DNA from: Haliotis asinina
Lineage: Eukaryota; Mollusca; Gastropoda; Lepetellida; Haliotidae
Length of the DNA stretch: 64,000 nucleotides
Assembly: GCF_037392515.1 (NCBI RefSeq)
Contig: NC_090281.1
Span: 50,010,645 to 50,074,644 of the forward strand
Reading direction: 5' to 3'
Shown: positions 47,653 to 60,079 of the stretch, one piece after another
Position numbering within the stretch: position 1 is the first letter of the stretch
How the letters are laid out: every line of letters begins with the position of its first letter
Position numbers and translations under genes: made by a program
The notes under the pieces: generated by a model
Databases searched by the model: none
Seen by the model: only the letters and a program-made list of their open reading frames with translations
What the model was told of the DNA's origin: nothing

Positions 47653-47792
47653 AGTATGGTTTTAGCAATATTCCAGCAACATCATGTCAGGGGACTCCAG
47701 AAATGGTCTGCACACATTGTACCAATGCAGGGAAATAAAACCAGATCTTCAGTGTTACGAGTGGACGCTTTAACCATTAGGCCACCCCACCT
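47653..47792 (-). mobile_element. SINE-like family B copy
   Basis: GTATGGTTTTAGCAATATTC..GGACTCCAGAAATGGTCTGC..TTTAACCATTAGGCCACCCC. Confidence 0.85.
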
Positions 47793-49796
47793 ACCCCAAA
47801 TTCAGTCTTGAACATTACCAGTAAGTAAGCTGACATTCAGCTATATAACAGCAATAATCGTTTATCAGCTTAAGAATGTGACATTATTTTCAACTCCACA
47901 CTATTTATTCCTGATTTCATAAAAGAGCTGCATGCCTAACATTTCAACATTCTAGACCAGTGATCTATTCGTGTTTCCATTGAGTCAATGAATTACAAGG
48001 CACTGAATGTGTAACAATATCTCGGCAACTGATGAAGAACACACCAATCGGCCTTACAACATCCGGCACAGTCATTATAAATTTAAAACAAATACAAACG
48101 CACTTCTATCAATTAATTTGCATTGTGCTGTTTCACCTTCAGTGGCAGATATGAGCAGGACACTGCTTCTATGCTTTTGATTCAAATAGGTGAGTGTGCT
48201 ATCTCCTCCGTGTAATCTAATCATCTACCATCTATCATCCCCTAGCTTTTGAGTCTTCATCAGGGAACATCAGTCTGAATACAACATCCGAGGGAACATG
48301 TCATCTACATGAAACATATATTTACCTAAGACAGGACAATTCATTCATTATTTTCAACCTTATTATAATTATGATGTGATCAATCAAGCCCTGTGAAATC
48401 TGCTTTACAACAAGTGATGAGAAAACTCTTATTCTCAAACTACAAATTATTATTTCATTTTCACTAGCATGATAAACGACAGAAATTGTTCAGGAAAATT
48501 TAATCATACAGCAAGCTACTCATTCATCATAGGAAACTATTTTCACATTTTTTGACACAAAATTCCTCGTATTCATGAGATAAATTCACCTCACAATGAT
48601 TTATTAAGTTCAAAGACTGGCGTAAAACTCCCTAAATTTGTCAGTCTTAAGAAGGGATCAGTGTTGTGACCAGTAATGAATTAAAGCGATGGAAATTCTT
48701 GTCTGATATGGCGGAAACATGACTTATAATTCATTCTGATGCTAGTGAACCCCATCTTCAAATACAGTTAAACCTATACTCCACTGCCTTCATTTCTACA
48801 TTCAATATTCAGCTTAGGAAAAGGACAAAATGTTCTTCACAAGAATCAAGCAACATTTTTATTTTTACCTCTAAATACATAAGCCTAGCATTTTCAATCC
48901 TTTTGACTTGTAATTCCAAACGTTCAGCATATACTGTGAACAAATGATCTCATGACAAGATTCTTCCAGTACAAATACCTTCCACAAAAAATACAAACAA
49001 CATTTTTTACCACAAAGCTCCAAGCTTGAGTCAATAATTCACAAATAATTTCAACATGTCTGTTAGGATCAAGGCCACAGTAAACTTCTTATTCAATATT
49101 TTCTGAACACACTTCCAAATTTAAAAGGAAATCCATTAACATCACAAACAAAACCGAGAAAAAAATCTTTATCCCTTAATTACATCCTAAAAAAGCAAAG
49201 TTTCACTCATGGTAGGTCTGTGATCAGCTGCTTTCCTCTGCACCATGTTCATTACAGATAGCAGTGGGTCATGTCTATTTCAAGTAAAAACACAGGCTGC
49301 CTGTACTTATCACATACCAGGAGCTCTGATCAGTCAACCTGTGTGGGTGTTCCGAGGTTCAAGTTAATGATAGAGGTAGTCCATAGAAGACTTTGCTGGG
49401 AATATGTATAATTTATCAGTATTGTGGCAATTCACTGTCTCGTCTGGCTGACAGCTTCGGTAGACATCGCTTTGAGTCTTGTTGCTGAGTCAGATAGATC
49501 TTGTCTGTTTCATGTTTACCATCTTTAGACCATCATCATACTTTTGTCTTGATTACAGTGCAATGGAGTGAAATTCATCCACTATTTTTTTCGAGATTTT
49601 TTCCCCTCTTATTTACGTGGTTTGGTGGAAAAGAATGTAGGTATTAAACCTGTTTCCGCTCCGTCATGCAGGCCTTTTACCCTGATAACGATGCTATTGC
49701 ATGCGATAATTGAAGTAACTCTGCAAGATTCTGGTACACATGACCTTATGCCACAAATACCTGCAATGGTAGGAGCACACGATTTTGCATGACATG
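47793..49796. other. No recognisable gene (2 kb)
   Basis: AT-rich; a kinase-like short reverse frame near 49205-49285 was judged chance. Confidence 0.4.
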
Positions 49797-49975
49797 CACA
49801 GAAAAATGCTTAAATGTTTGGGGCGTTCGCTCATCACGCCGAAGACCCGGGTTCGATTCCCCACATGGGTACAATGAGTGAAGCCCATTTTCTGGTTGCC
49901 CCCGCTGTGATATTGCTGGAATATTGCTAAAAGTGGTGTAAAACTAAACTCACTCACTCACTCACTTAAATGTTT
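49797..49975 (+). mobile_element. SINE-like family B copy with intact B box
   Basis: GGGGCGTTCGCTCATCACGC, the perfect pol III B box GGTTCGATTCC, then CCCACATGGGTACAATG and the full shared tail GGAATATTGCTAAAAGTGGT with CTCACTCACTCAC. Confidence 0.9.
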
Positions 49976-50000
49976 GGGACTATGTTCTCATGTGGTTTTG

Positions 50001-50192
50001 AGCGAGTGAGAGAGTGAATTTAGTTTTATGCTGCCTTTAGCAGTATTCCAGCAATACCAGTGACATTTTATCACAGTGTGGACACCAGAAAAATCGGCTT
50101 CAGACATTGTGCCCATGTGGGGGAATTGAACCCAGGTCTTCATTGTGATGAGTGAACACTTTAACCACAAGGTTACTACTCCACCTCTTTGT
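50001..50192 (-). mobile_element. SINE-like family B copy
   Basis: GAGCGAGTGAGAGAGTGAAT..TGCTGCCTTTAGCAGTATTC..GGGGAATTGAACCCAGGTCT. Tail to tail with the preceding copy. Confidence 0.85.
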
Positions 50193-50664
50193 GGGTTTGA
50201 GTCATAACTGATTAGAACTTTCAGAGTTGGAAACACAAAACACGGCTTGACACACTGCCCCCATATGGGAAATTTAACCTTGGCCTTATTGTGACAAAGA
50301 ACTTGGCTACTTAACAGCCCTACAATAACACAAACATTCTGGAAAAAGTTGTTTCTGTATCTCTCTCAGCAATATTCCAGCTCTGTGTCTACATAAATAT
50401 ATTGATGATACCCTGTCAGCTCATGGAGTAATACTTTTAAAGTGCAGTCGGAATGTCAAGGAGCCTCTACAGTCTGGTCAGTTTAATCTTTCAGAAAGAA
50501 AAAATGATACTTATTTCTAGCCTAACATATTCAAAGTGTTCTTTGTCTGTGTGCTCAGTGATTACTTCATACACATAGGAGTATGAGGCTCATCTTACTA
50601 ACAGCATTTTAGTGTGCCTTCAGTTAGTGATGATTTCGTTACATGACAGCAGTTTCAACTTAAT

Positions 50665-50830
50665 CACGTCCTGGCCAGACAATCCAGTGATTGACATCAT
50701 GAGTATCATCATCCACTGGGATATAATGATATATATGAAACCATCAGCCAGCAAAACTTCCATCGTCTCTTCCAACAAGCATAACAGAGGCTGCTCAAGG
50801 CAAATGGCAAACCAGATCTTCACAGGTTAA
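50665..50830 (-). mobile_element. SINE-like family A copy, diverged
   Basis: CTGGCCAGACAATCCAGTGA..CATGAGTATCATCATCCACT..CGTCTCTTCCAACAAGCATA..CAGATCTTCACAGG. Confidence 0.65.
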
Positions 50831-51105
50831 TGTCTCAGATCGCTAATGAAACATTTTGGCTACTTTCTAATGATGACACCTGATCTAAAATGTTTTGGAA
50901 GAAACTTCTCTGTGCACTGAAACATGTCATCAATAGTTGAAGAAATCAGAACTCTTGCTGGAAACAGCACCAACAGTGATAAACTCCTCAAAGACACTGC
51001 TCCAAAGGAGCAAATGTTTACATAGCCACTACTAAATTCTCTTTATAATTACAGAAAATCAATACCCATTCCAAAGGTGTAATTTTGCAAACAGCAGCAG
51101 TTACT

Positions 51106-52035
51106 GAGGGAGAGAATGAATGCTGTTTTATGCCAGTCCCCCCAAATGCAAGCTGTAACTGCCACAGACAAAGGCACGATATTTGAGGGAGAGAATGAAT
51201 GCTGTTTTATGCCAGTCCCCCCAAATGCAAGCTGTAACTGCCACAGACAAATGCATGATATTTGAGGGAGAGAATGAATGCTGTTTTATGCCAGTCCCCC
51301 CAAATGCAAGCTGTAACTGCCACAGACAAATGCACGATATTTGAGGGAGAGAATGAATGCTGTTTTATGCCAGTCCCCCCAAATGCAAGCTGTAACTGCC
51401 ACAGACAAATGCACGATATTTGAGGGAGAGAATGAATGCTGTTTTATGCCAGTCCCCCCAAATGCAAGCTGTAACTGCCACAGACAAATGCACGATATTT
51501 GAGGGAGAGAATGAATGCTGTTTTATGCCAGTCCCCCCAAATGCAAGCTGTAACTGCCACAGACAAATGCATGATATTTGAGGGAGAGAATGAATGCTGT
51601 TTTATGCCAGTCCCCCCAAATGCAAGCTGTAACTGCCACAGACAAATGCATGATATTTGAGGGAGAGAATGAATGCTGTTTTATGCCAGTCCCCCCAAAT
51701 GCAAGCGGTAACTGCCACAGACAAAGGCATGATATTTGAGGGAGAGAATGAATGCTGTTTTATGCCAGTCCCCCCAAATGCAAGCTGTAACTGCCACAGA
51801 CAAAGGCATGATATTTGAGGGAGAGAATGAATGCTGTTTTATGCCAGTCCCCCCAAATGCAAGCTGTAACTGCCACAGACAAATGCACGATATTTGAGGG
51901 AGAGAATGAATGCTGATTTATGCCAGTCCCCCAAATGCAAGCTGTAACTGCCACATTCAAATGCATGATATCTGAGGGAGAGAGTGAATGCTGTTTTATG
52001 TCAAAGTCCCCCAAATGCAAGCTGTTACAACCACA
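51106..52035. repeat. 79-bp tandem satellite, about 12 copies
   Basis: Monomers start at 51106, 51185, 51264 and so on every 79 bp; the last is 78 bp. Key segments are GAGGGAGAGAATGAATGCTG, TTTTATGCCAGTCCCCCCAA and ATGCAAGCTGTAACTGCCAC. Most copies differ at only one to three positions. 79 is not a multiple of 3, so it is not a coding repeat. Confidence 0.98.
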
Positions 52036-52194
52036 GACAGTATGACTTCTTGGGTATCCAGTGGTGCTGGTGTTGTATGCAGGTGGGACAGAGACAAGGA
52101 ACCACTGGGTTTAGGGGCAAGTCATCGTGGGAGCAATGGGGAAAATGGTCCAATGCCTTTGGTACCTGTGTGAAGTGTGGATTGGGTAGATACT

Positions 52195-52372
52195 GTGAGT
52201 GGGAGAGTTTAGTTTTACACCACTTTTAACAATATTCCAGCAATATCCCCCTGACAGCAGGGGAAACTGGAAATGGGCTTCACACATTTTACTTATGTGG
52301 GGAATTGAACCAGGTCTTCAGTGTGATGAGCGAAGGCTTTAACCACTTGGCTACTCCACCGCCTCTGTGACA
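52195..52372 (-). mobile_element. SINE-like family B copy
   Basis: GTGAGTGGGAGAGTTTAGTT..ACCACTTTTAACAATATTCC..GGGGAATTGAACCAGGTCTT..GGCTACTCCACCGCC. Confidence 0.85.
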
Positions 52373-52599
52373 GTGTGTAAGGTGTTGATGAGTGGTGTGG
52401 AGCGGAGTAGGGAAAGTGTGTCGAAGCCCCTGAGCAGGAGTTAACAATATTGTGTGCTACAGAACAGTGTGCAATACCAGTGGGGTGGCATGTTAGTGCA
52501 TCTTGAGGAGTGGGATGGGGTGAGGTGGGAGAAAGTGTGAGAATTTACACAGATTGGGCAGACAGTATGCTAATACCAATGGGGCTTGTGAATTAGGTC

Positions 52600-52790
52600 A
52601 GTGAGTGAGTGAGCAAACAAGTGAGTGAGTTTAGTCTTTCAAATCAGCACTATGCAATATTCCAGCTATGTGGCAGTAGCCTGTAAATAAATGAGACTGG
52701 ACCAGACATCCCAGTGATCAACAGCATGAGCCCTTACGACAAGCACAGTTGCCTTTTGTTACAATCATGGGTTGCTGAAGGTCCAGTTTA
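52600..52790 (-). mobile_element. SINE-like family A copy
   Basis: GTGAGTGAGTTTAGTCTTTC..TATGCAATATTCCAGCTATG..GACTGGACCAGACATCCCAG..CATGGGTTGCTGAAGGTCCA. Confidence 0.85.
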
Positions 52791-52916
52791 CCCTGGTGGC
52801 GTATTATGGCAGGTGTTAATATCTTAATGTGTGTTTGGGAATAGTGCATCTGTACCCTTTGGGATTGAAGTTGATGTGTATTGGCGTATCACTATCAGAG
52901 TCCCAATACCCTTGGA

Positions 52917-53110
52917 GTGAGTGAGTGAGTGAGTGAGTGAGTGAGTGAGTGAGTGAGTGTAGTTTTACGCCACTTTTAGCAATATTCCCGCAATATCATG
53001 GTGGGGGACACCAGAAAATGGGTTCACACATTGTACCCATGTGAGGAATCGAACCCGGGTCTTTGGCGTGGCGAGCAAACACTTTAACCACTAGGCTACC
53101 CCACCGCCCA
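52917..53110 (-). mobile_element. SINE-like family B copy with (GTGA)n tail
   Basis: A run of about 11 GTGA units, then GTAGTTTTACGCCACTTTTA..CACCAGAAAATGGGTTCACA..GGAATCGAACCCGGGTCTTT..CCACTAGGCTACCCCACCGC. The best-conserved B copy here. Confidence 0.9.
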
Positions 53111-54894
53111 AATAACCCTTGGAGATAGTGAAAACATTTCATCTTAATAAAAGCCTTACCACTCATCCCTTGACTACAGATTTTCTTATGGACAGGTCAT
53201 GATGACATGAAATAGTTCCAAATGAAACTTGACTCAAATCAGTATCTGCCAAATGTTTTAGTTTTTAGCTATAGGAACTTACCTTTTTATATTGCATATG
53301 TCCCATGAAAGTGCATTTTTTTTTAGTAATTCTTGGATATTTCAGACGCCATGCTTCATGAATGAACAGTTTCTAATTTTCAGCTGTCTGCTTTCCATTT
53401 GTTCTTTCATGCAGAGTAATATGTTTTTCATGAAAATAATTTCCTTTAATTGACATTTATTTCATCAAACAGATCCGAAATTGAAAACTTCTGCTTGGCA
53501 TTTTCAGTGATTTACAATCTGAATACTACACTTTTTTAAAGAAGATACTTAAAAATATTTTCCTTTTCAAAAAAAAAAAGTTTAAGCATTTTACATCTGA
53601 TCTTTTGCTTTTCAAATAAACTGTGGAATTCAATCAATGAAAACATGAAAAATATTCTAACAATTTGTTGAATACATGCATTAATTATTCATTGGGTTTT
53701 TCTCTCAGTCATATTTTTGCACATCCAACTAAAAAAACCTTTTCTCCATTCCCGCACTGTCAGCTAAATTATGTATGGAATTTCCATATTGATTAATCCT
53801 CCAGCTTTGCAGATTCTCCAAGACACATAACCTACCCTTAAGCCCAACAGTTTCCCCCATTTAGCATTTAAAGACATACAGCCAGACTCCAGCTGGTACC
53901 ACAAACATTTAATCAACGACCCTCCCTGTCGCTAGGTTTCAATGACAACTTCTAACTGATGCTGTGAACCCACATGGGTGCCAGAATCAATACTCAACTC
54001 TTCTGTTGGTTACCAATTCCGATACCCTCTCTTTATCAATAGCAAAATCAAGGTCAAGGTCGGGTCAAGCAGCAACAACAATGCTTGCGAAATTGTAACG
54101 TCAGGGTTGTGTTACGATTGATTCATTTCCGTGTTAACAATGCATGACAGTATTTAATTTCATTTTGTGTGATTGCCATGCTTGTGTATAATGCAGTTAG
54201 CATGACCATCAACCAGAACTTTCTTAAGTGCCAGACATTAGAAAATCTTAACAACCTGAATTCGTACACTTGGGTGTATTCCTACACTTTCCGTGCATGT
54301 TCATTTCTTTTAGAGTGCTGACCAGCCCAGTGTTGTGATGGTCAGCATTAGATGACAACTACCGGACCATGTGGCTCTTAGTAACAAAGTAGGCAATAAC
54401 CTTAGTGGTTTTCCGTGAAGAGTCATCCAGATGGGAGCTCCTAGCTAGACTGATTGCAGTGTCCTTATGGATTATTAATCAACAAAAGGTAAACAACAAG
54501 TGAACAACTGGTCAACAAAGGACTGACATAAACCAGGTAAGAAAGACAAGACTGGATCTGTGCGAGAAAATCACAAAAGGGTTAATTTGTACTAGTGCAT
54601 TTTTTAACACATATTATGATACAGTTCTGTATATATAATATTTATACCTAAATGGATCTGTTTTAAGGCAGTGATAACATCAGAGACTCTTACTTATTTA
54701 GACAGCATGAGTTATATATTTCTTCTGGTATTGTTGTGTTAAGTGCACATTCACAAAAAACTCATTCAGACTTGCCAATGTTTGGGGTAGATGGGAAGGT
54801 CATCATGAATGGTAAGATCAATGGTGGGGGTATTGGATCATCCCCCTCAATCCTGGGGAATGATTTCCTTCCCTTTAACAACCGAATTTGTCGT
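53111..54894. other. No recognisable gene
   Basis: AT-rich; only short homopolymer runs. Confidence 0.4.
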
Positions 54895-55530
54895 AGAATC
54901 TCCATGGACACTTTTAACAATAGAATCTCCATGGACACTTTTATCAGGTTTAATAGAAGAGTAGGTTTAATAGAAGACCTAATTTGTCATAGAATCTCCA
55001 TGGACACTTTTAACAATAGAATCTCCATGGACACTTTTATCAGGTTTAATAGAAGACCTAATTTGTCATAGAATCTCCATGGACACTTTTAACAACAGAA
55101 TCTCCATGGACACTTTTATCAGGTTTAATAGAAGAATAGGTTTAATAGAAGACCTAATTTGTCATAGAATCTCCATGGACACTTTTAACAATAGAATCTC
55201 CATGGACACTTTTATCAGGTTTAATAGAAGAATAGGTTTAATAGAAGACCTAATTTGTTGTAGAATAGAAGACCTAACTTGTTGTAGAATCTCCATGGAT
55301 ACATTTAACAGGTTTAATAGAAGACCTAATTTGTCACAAAATATCCACTGACACCTTTAACAAGATTAATAGAAGGCCAAATTTGTCATGGAATCTCCAT
55401 GGACACTTTTAACGGGTTTAATAGAAGACCTAATTTGACGTAGAATCTCCATGGACACTTTTAATGGGTGTAATAGAGGGCCAAATTTGTCATAGAATCT
55501 CCATGGACATTTTAACAGGTTTAATCAAAG
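54895..55530. repeat. Higher-order minisatellite
   Basis: About 13 copies of AGAATCTCCATGGACACTTT plus GGTTTAATAGAAGACCTAAT modules. Spacing between major repeats alternates 96, 79, 96 and 120 bp at the left and decays to the right. The frame stays open for about 330 nt but there is no other sign of coding. Confidence 0.95.
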
Positions 55531-55536
55531 ACCTTC

Positions 55537-55660
55537 ATGAGTATCGATCTACACAAATGGGATATGATGACATGTGTCAACCAAGTGAGCAAGTCTGACC
55601 GCCTGATCCCAATAGTCCCCTCTTACAACAAGCATGGTTACTGAACATCAATTCTTAAAC
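55537..55660 (-). mobile_element. SINE-like family A fragment
   Basis: CATGAGTATCGATCTACACA..GACATGTGTCAACCAAGTGA..CCTGATCCCAATAGTCCCCT. It abuts the minisatellite. Confidence 0.75.
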
Positions 55661-56018
55661 CTGCATCTTCAATGGTTAAGAAAGTAAAAGAAAGACCATG
55701 GTAATAAATAGGGTTGCAGCATGGATCAGAAACTTTTCCTTCTTCTCAACAGTTGACTAACTCCCAAAACACCATCAAGGGCAGCAGCTGTTCAGGTAAT
55801 ACCAATACTTATTACAGGTTCAGCATGCATGTCATTCTGTCAGAGATGCCTAGTGCAACCACCACACATCCTATATGATAATAGGTCAGTGCACTGACAT
55901 GTCTGTGATACAAAATCTGCCACTCCTCGTAAGCATGTCGTGCAATGCTCTCATCGAGTTGATCAAGAATCATCATAATTATGTCAACACTGGTCAAGTT
56001 ATAACTGACCCATGTCAG

Positions 56019-56176
56019 AGGCTTTGGGGTAGTCTAGTGGTTAAAGCGTTAAAGACCCAGGTTCAATTCCCCAAACCAATACAACATTTGGAACCCATTT
56101 CTTGTATCGCCTACTGTGATGTTGTTGGAATATTGCTAAAAGTGGTGAGAAATCGTACTCACTCACTCACTCACTA
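56019..56176 (+). mobile_element. SINE-like family B copy
   Basis: GGGGTAGTCTAGTGGTTAAA with B box GGTTCAATTCC, tail GGAATATTGCTAAAAGTGGT and CTCACTCACTCACTCAC. Part of the CGTTCGCTCGTCACG segment is deleted. Confidence 0.85.
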
Positions 56177-57290
56177 CTTGCAATTGATATAAAAAGACAA
56201 CAAGAATAAAAGCTGATGCAGGTTTACATTTTGTGAGCAACTACCTGATCCTATTTCTTATGAAGATATGGTTTCGAGGCTGGTGATCTGCCCTCAATCA
56301 TCTCAGGATAGATCTTACCACACAAGTAGCGAATGTCTTGCATGAATGGCTTCTGTAGATTAAACAAGACTGATTCCACAACGTGGCATCATGCTCAGCT
56401 TGCTCATGTGTGACAAACGCCGTGTTCAAACTGTCAGAATGTATTTCAGTAAGACGTATAATTATTGGAAGACAATACCAAAGTAATGGAGATCAATCTC
56501 CCTGCTTGAGGGACATATGGTTGTATTTTCCAGACAACTGATTCCTACCACCACACAAGGAGTAATACAGCACTTAAGACTTCAGCAATGATGATTTCCT
56601 AGCTAATTCTGTAGAATTAATCTAATCAAACGAAATCACCTACCACCAAGCCCTTGATTCAACATAGTAACAATCTCATTTGTCTGGCTGACCGCAATGA
56701 ATATGATATGAGTGTCGTCTGTCGCAGCTGTATGAAATCTGAATGCTTTGAGTGAAGGTACACCAATATCTCAAAATGATCTAAGCACAGCTTTAATCAA
56801 GTATATTTTTTTCTATCCATTTAGTCTTATCATTATTTTGGCATTTAAATAATGGCACTTTGCCATTTGGCATCCACTGGGAATTACAGTATCCAGATTC
56901 CCAGAAAATGAATTCAACACTGCTATCAAGAACTCATAAAACTTTATACATATGATTCCAAATACAACATGTTTTCGAACAAATTTAAAAACAATGTAAC
57001 TTTGTTGTTGTTTCTTTCTATTTGACAGTCATTTGAACATAACATACAAAAACACTTATGAGCACACATTACCATTTTAACTTCGAAATTATAGAGTGTT
57101 TTTTGTCCACAATTCTATCTCCAGATATGAACAGACATGACATCACTGAAAATGTCTACCTGCCTCAATTAAAAGTTGAAAACTGAAAATGCATTATAAA
57201 ACAGTTTCAGTTTATAGGAAAATTGACTGTAAAAAGGAAATATTCTTGAAATAAAAACTAAAATATGAAATTATTTCCTTATTTGTGCAG
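56177..57290. other. No recognisable gene
   Basis: A minus-strand coding-like stretch at about 56255-56410 spans two frames and was not called. Confidence 0.4.
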
Positions 57291-57383
57291 TGATGTCTGA
57301 GTTGGTGAAGCCTTGTCATTCCCCGGAGGTACTGCTGGCCAGTCCAGAACGAGATGATGACCTGTCTTTGGAGGAAACCACAT
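57291..57383 (+). CDS. Orphan coding-exon candidate, unidentified gene
   Basis: A strong acceptor (TTATTTCCTTATTTGTGCAG) and the donor GTAGGT bound 93 nt, open in one frame. The translation has CHSPEVLLASPERDDDLSLEE, acidic and Ser-containing. The exon starts in phase 1 and ends in phase 1. Family not recognised. It may pair with 60483-60616; earlier exons were not found. Confidence 0.4.
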
Positions 57384-57552
57384 GTAGGTACCGCTGTAGA
57401 ACATACTTTGTATACTAGCCATGGCAGTCATGACTAGACTTGATCAAAATTGAACTATCATGTTAGATGTTCACTAAGACTCACACACAACAGTCAGGTA
57501 TGACTGCCACATGTTCCCGAATATCAGTCACCCTGGCTCCTTCTGTCTTCAA

Positions 57553-57705
57553 GGCCAGGGTGTAGAGCAGTGGGTAAAGCATTCACTTGTCATGCTGACG
57601 ACCCTGGTTTGATTTCCCACATGTGTACAATATGTGAAGCGTGTTTCTGGTTCTCACGCTGTAATATTGCCAGAATATTGCAAAAGCCTGGGTAAAGCTA
57701 AACTT
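57553..57705 (+). mobile_element. SINE-like family B copy
   Basis: CAGGGTGTAGAGCAGTGGGT..ACCCTGGTTTGATTTCCCAC..GTAATATTGCCAGAATATTG. Confidence 0.75.
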
Positions 57706-57740
57706 TCTGTTTTCAAGGGACTCATGGTTCATTTTAGTAA

Positions 57741-57890
57741 AGGGGCAGTGGTGTTGTCTAGTGTTTAAAGTGTTCCCTCATGATGGTGAAGACCCGGGCT
57801 CAATTCGATACATGGGTACAACATGTGAAGCCCCTTTCCGGTGTGCCCCTTCCTGATTTGCTAAAAGCAGCGTAAAACCAAACTCACTTT
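57741..57890 (+). mobile_element. SINE-like family B copy
   Basis: GGGGCAGTGGTGTTGTCTAG..GTGAAGACCCGGGCTCAATT..GCTAAAAGCAGCGTAAAACC. Confidence 0.75.
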
Positions 57891-58934
57891 GTAAATATTT
57901 GATGAAATTGATGAAAGTAATAGCGTGGCAAAATGGGACAAATGAATTTAATTAGAGAAAGAAATGACACAAAATTTGACGTTCCATTTCTATCCAAGTG
58001 TCCAAATTGTTATGTTTTCTTCCTTATCAGGCTAATTGGTTGACTTGCTGTTGCATGAAAACAACTCAACAGCAAATTAATCTGAATACTTTCAACACAC
58101 ATGCACAACTTTCAACACACATGCACACTGCATTAAATATGCACGATTTTCTGCATCAGAACAATCCCTGAGTGTGTGAACTGGTCGAGGAGACCTCACA
58201 CAGAACAAGAACAAATGACTGTCCCTTATTTGAGGCAGAAGGAGACAGGTGCATCACTGTTTGAATCCCACTAAAGCTAGACCAATTTTTCCCATTTTGC
58301 AGATCTCCCAGTCATTTTTTTTCAAGAATGAAGGAGAAAACATCAAAATTAATTTTCCCTGCTCAGAAAAAATATAATTATCATGTTTTTATTGGCCCAA
58401 AATGTAAACACACAAGAAAAATATTTTAAATTGCTTTTTGTCCCATTATTGCCAAAAGAAAAATACTTTTAGTGTTGAAAAGGAATATTATTTAGATTTG
58501 TGATTTCATTTTTAGTTTTTTCCTCCTGTCTTTAGGTTTTCTGGATACAAAAATCCATAAAACAAGAAATCAAATTGCTCTGGTCTAACATAGTCATCAT
58601 TGGCACAAGCTGTGTCAGGTCAACTGCTTCTTTACTGCCAGGCCATTCTGGACACATAATATATATATTACCATTATCCACAGTTGGTTCAAAGATGATC
58701 CTCCAGTTGAGAGCTTGTGGCCTTGTTAAGCTTCCACATTTCATAACAAAGAGTTGCCTCCCTTGGGAGAGCAAAAATCTATGAAGGAGAAGACATGCAT
58801 ATGTCTACAAGTATTATAAATGTGGATTTTTTAAGAAGTTAACAAGAAAGATCTACATATTTCTACATCAAATTGATGTAACTGAAATGCTATTTAACTA
58901 CACCAGGAGTGGTATAATTAAATAATGAATAATG
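57891..58934. other. No accepted gene
   Basis: An 80-codon minus-strand open frame (58532-58774) reads protein-like but has no supported partners or known family. Confidence 0.35.
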
Positions 58935-59067
58935 GTTACACTAATAACCTAGGTTTGATTCCCCGTATGGGTACAATGTGTGAAGACCATTTCTGGTATC
59001 TTCTTCCACTATGACATTGCTGGAATAGTGCTATAAACGGCATAAAACTAAATTCACACACTCACAG
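58935..59067 (+). mobile_element. SINE-like family B copy, 5' truncated
   Basis: AGGTTTGATTCCCCGTATGG..ACATTGCTGGAATAGTGCTA..GCATAAAACTAAATTCACAC. Confidence 0.75.
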
Positions 59068-59865
59068 TAATTACTCCATTCATATTCATATATAATAGCA
59101 GCAAATCTCAAGGATGCAAAGCCCCAGTACAGTTTGATATGCATTCACTAACTGAACTGATATTGGATGTAGAAAATTGCACTCATCAACTTTTGTGCTT
59201 GCCTTATGTTGCAAGTGTCCTCAGGGCAAAAGGTTTGGAGTGTGTGCATGTTATTCATCAAGGTTTGTGGGTCAATTTCACTCTCTAGTCATGCTAATGT
59301 ATACTGCTTTGAAATTGGTAAAAACATCAAGATTGATCATCACTTGCAAACAAATATGGATCGTTCAATAATCAACGTCTTAGAATAGAAAAATCAGAAA
59401 TTGGAATTACTTTATCTTTGGTAATAATCAGCAGAGTCTCTACCTGTACACAGGTGTTATTCAAAATGAACAAATATTAGTTTCAAGCTCAGTAAATTTG
59501 CTGTGACCTTGGACTTTTCATGTCATGACTTCCATGTCTGGCTTCTGAACTGCTGTGTGGCTTCAGCCAAAAAGCATACATTCACACTTTAATGCACATT
59601 GTATTAAAGGCGGGTGCTCAAGGGTTGGACCATTCATATATCACTGCTGTTTTGTTTATTGAGCCAAATGACATTTGTTTCAGCCAATATGTGGAACTAA
59701 AATGGGTGGATGTTTCATATTTATTAAGTTTCCATCAGGTAAACAACACCAACATCAGCAAACTTCATCCATTTTGTTTCACTTACTGCTCACCCTTAAC
59801 ATTTGTGAACAGTGTATAAAAGTCTGTGCAACAGTGATGGGTTTCAAAGAGCCTTCACACCTCTC

Positions 59866-60024
59866 AGTCGCCATGGTCTAGTGGAAAATGGGTGGTGACG
59901 TAGCTTAGCAATTCCATTCCCCACATGGGTACAATGCGTAAAGCTCATCCCTGATATCCTCAACCATTCTATTGCTGGAATACTGACAAAAGCAGTGTAA
60001 ACATAAACCCACTCGCTTACTCTA
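59866..60024 (+). mobile_element. SINE-like family B copy
   Basis: CAGTCGCCATGGTCTAGTGG..CCCCACATGGGTACAATGCG..CTATTGCTGGAATACTGACA. Confidence 0.75.
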
Positions 60025-60079
60025 GATCATAACACCAGCCTGGAGATTGAGCTCAAATTCAACTCAACTTCACAAATGA

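Noticed and set aside
51106..52035. Regular 79-bp repeats as a CRISPR-like array
   Set aside because: The monomers are contiguous with no unique spacers, and the sequence is eukaryotic.
54736..55351. Open frames with RISMDTFNNR-like repeats
   Set aside because: Explained by the tandem minisatellite; unit lengths vary and break the frame.
56255..56410. Minus-strand coding-like stretch
   Set aside because: Needs a frameshift to stay open, and the possible internal exon would be only 34 nt; perhaps a decayed element.
58532..58774. 80-codon minus-strand open frame
   Set aside because: It reads protein-like (NWRIIFEPTVDNG) but has no recognised family and no partner exons, and lies in AT-rich repeat-bearing sequence.
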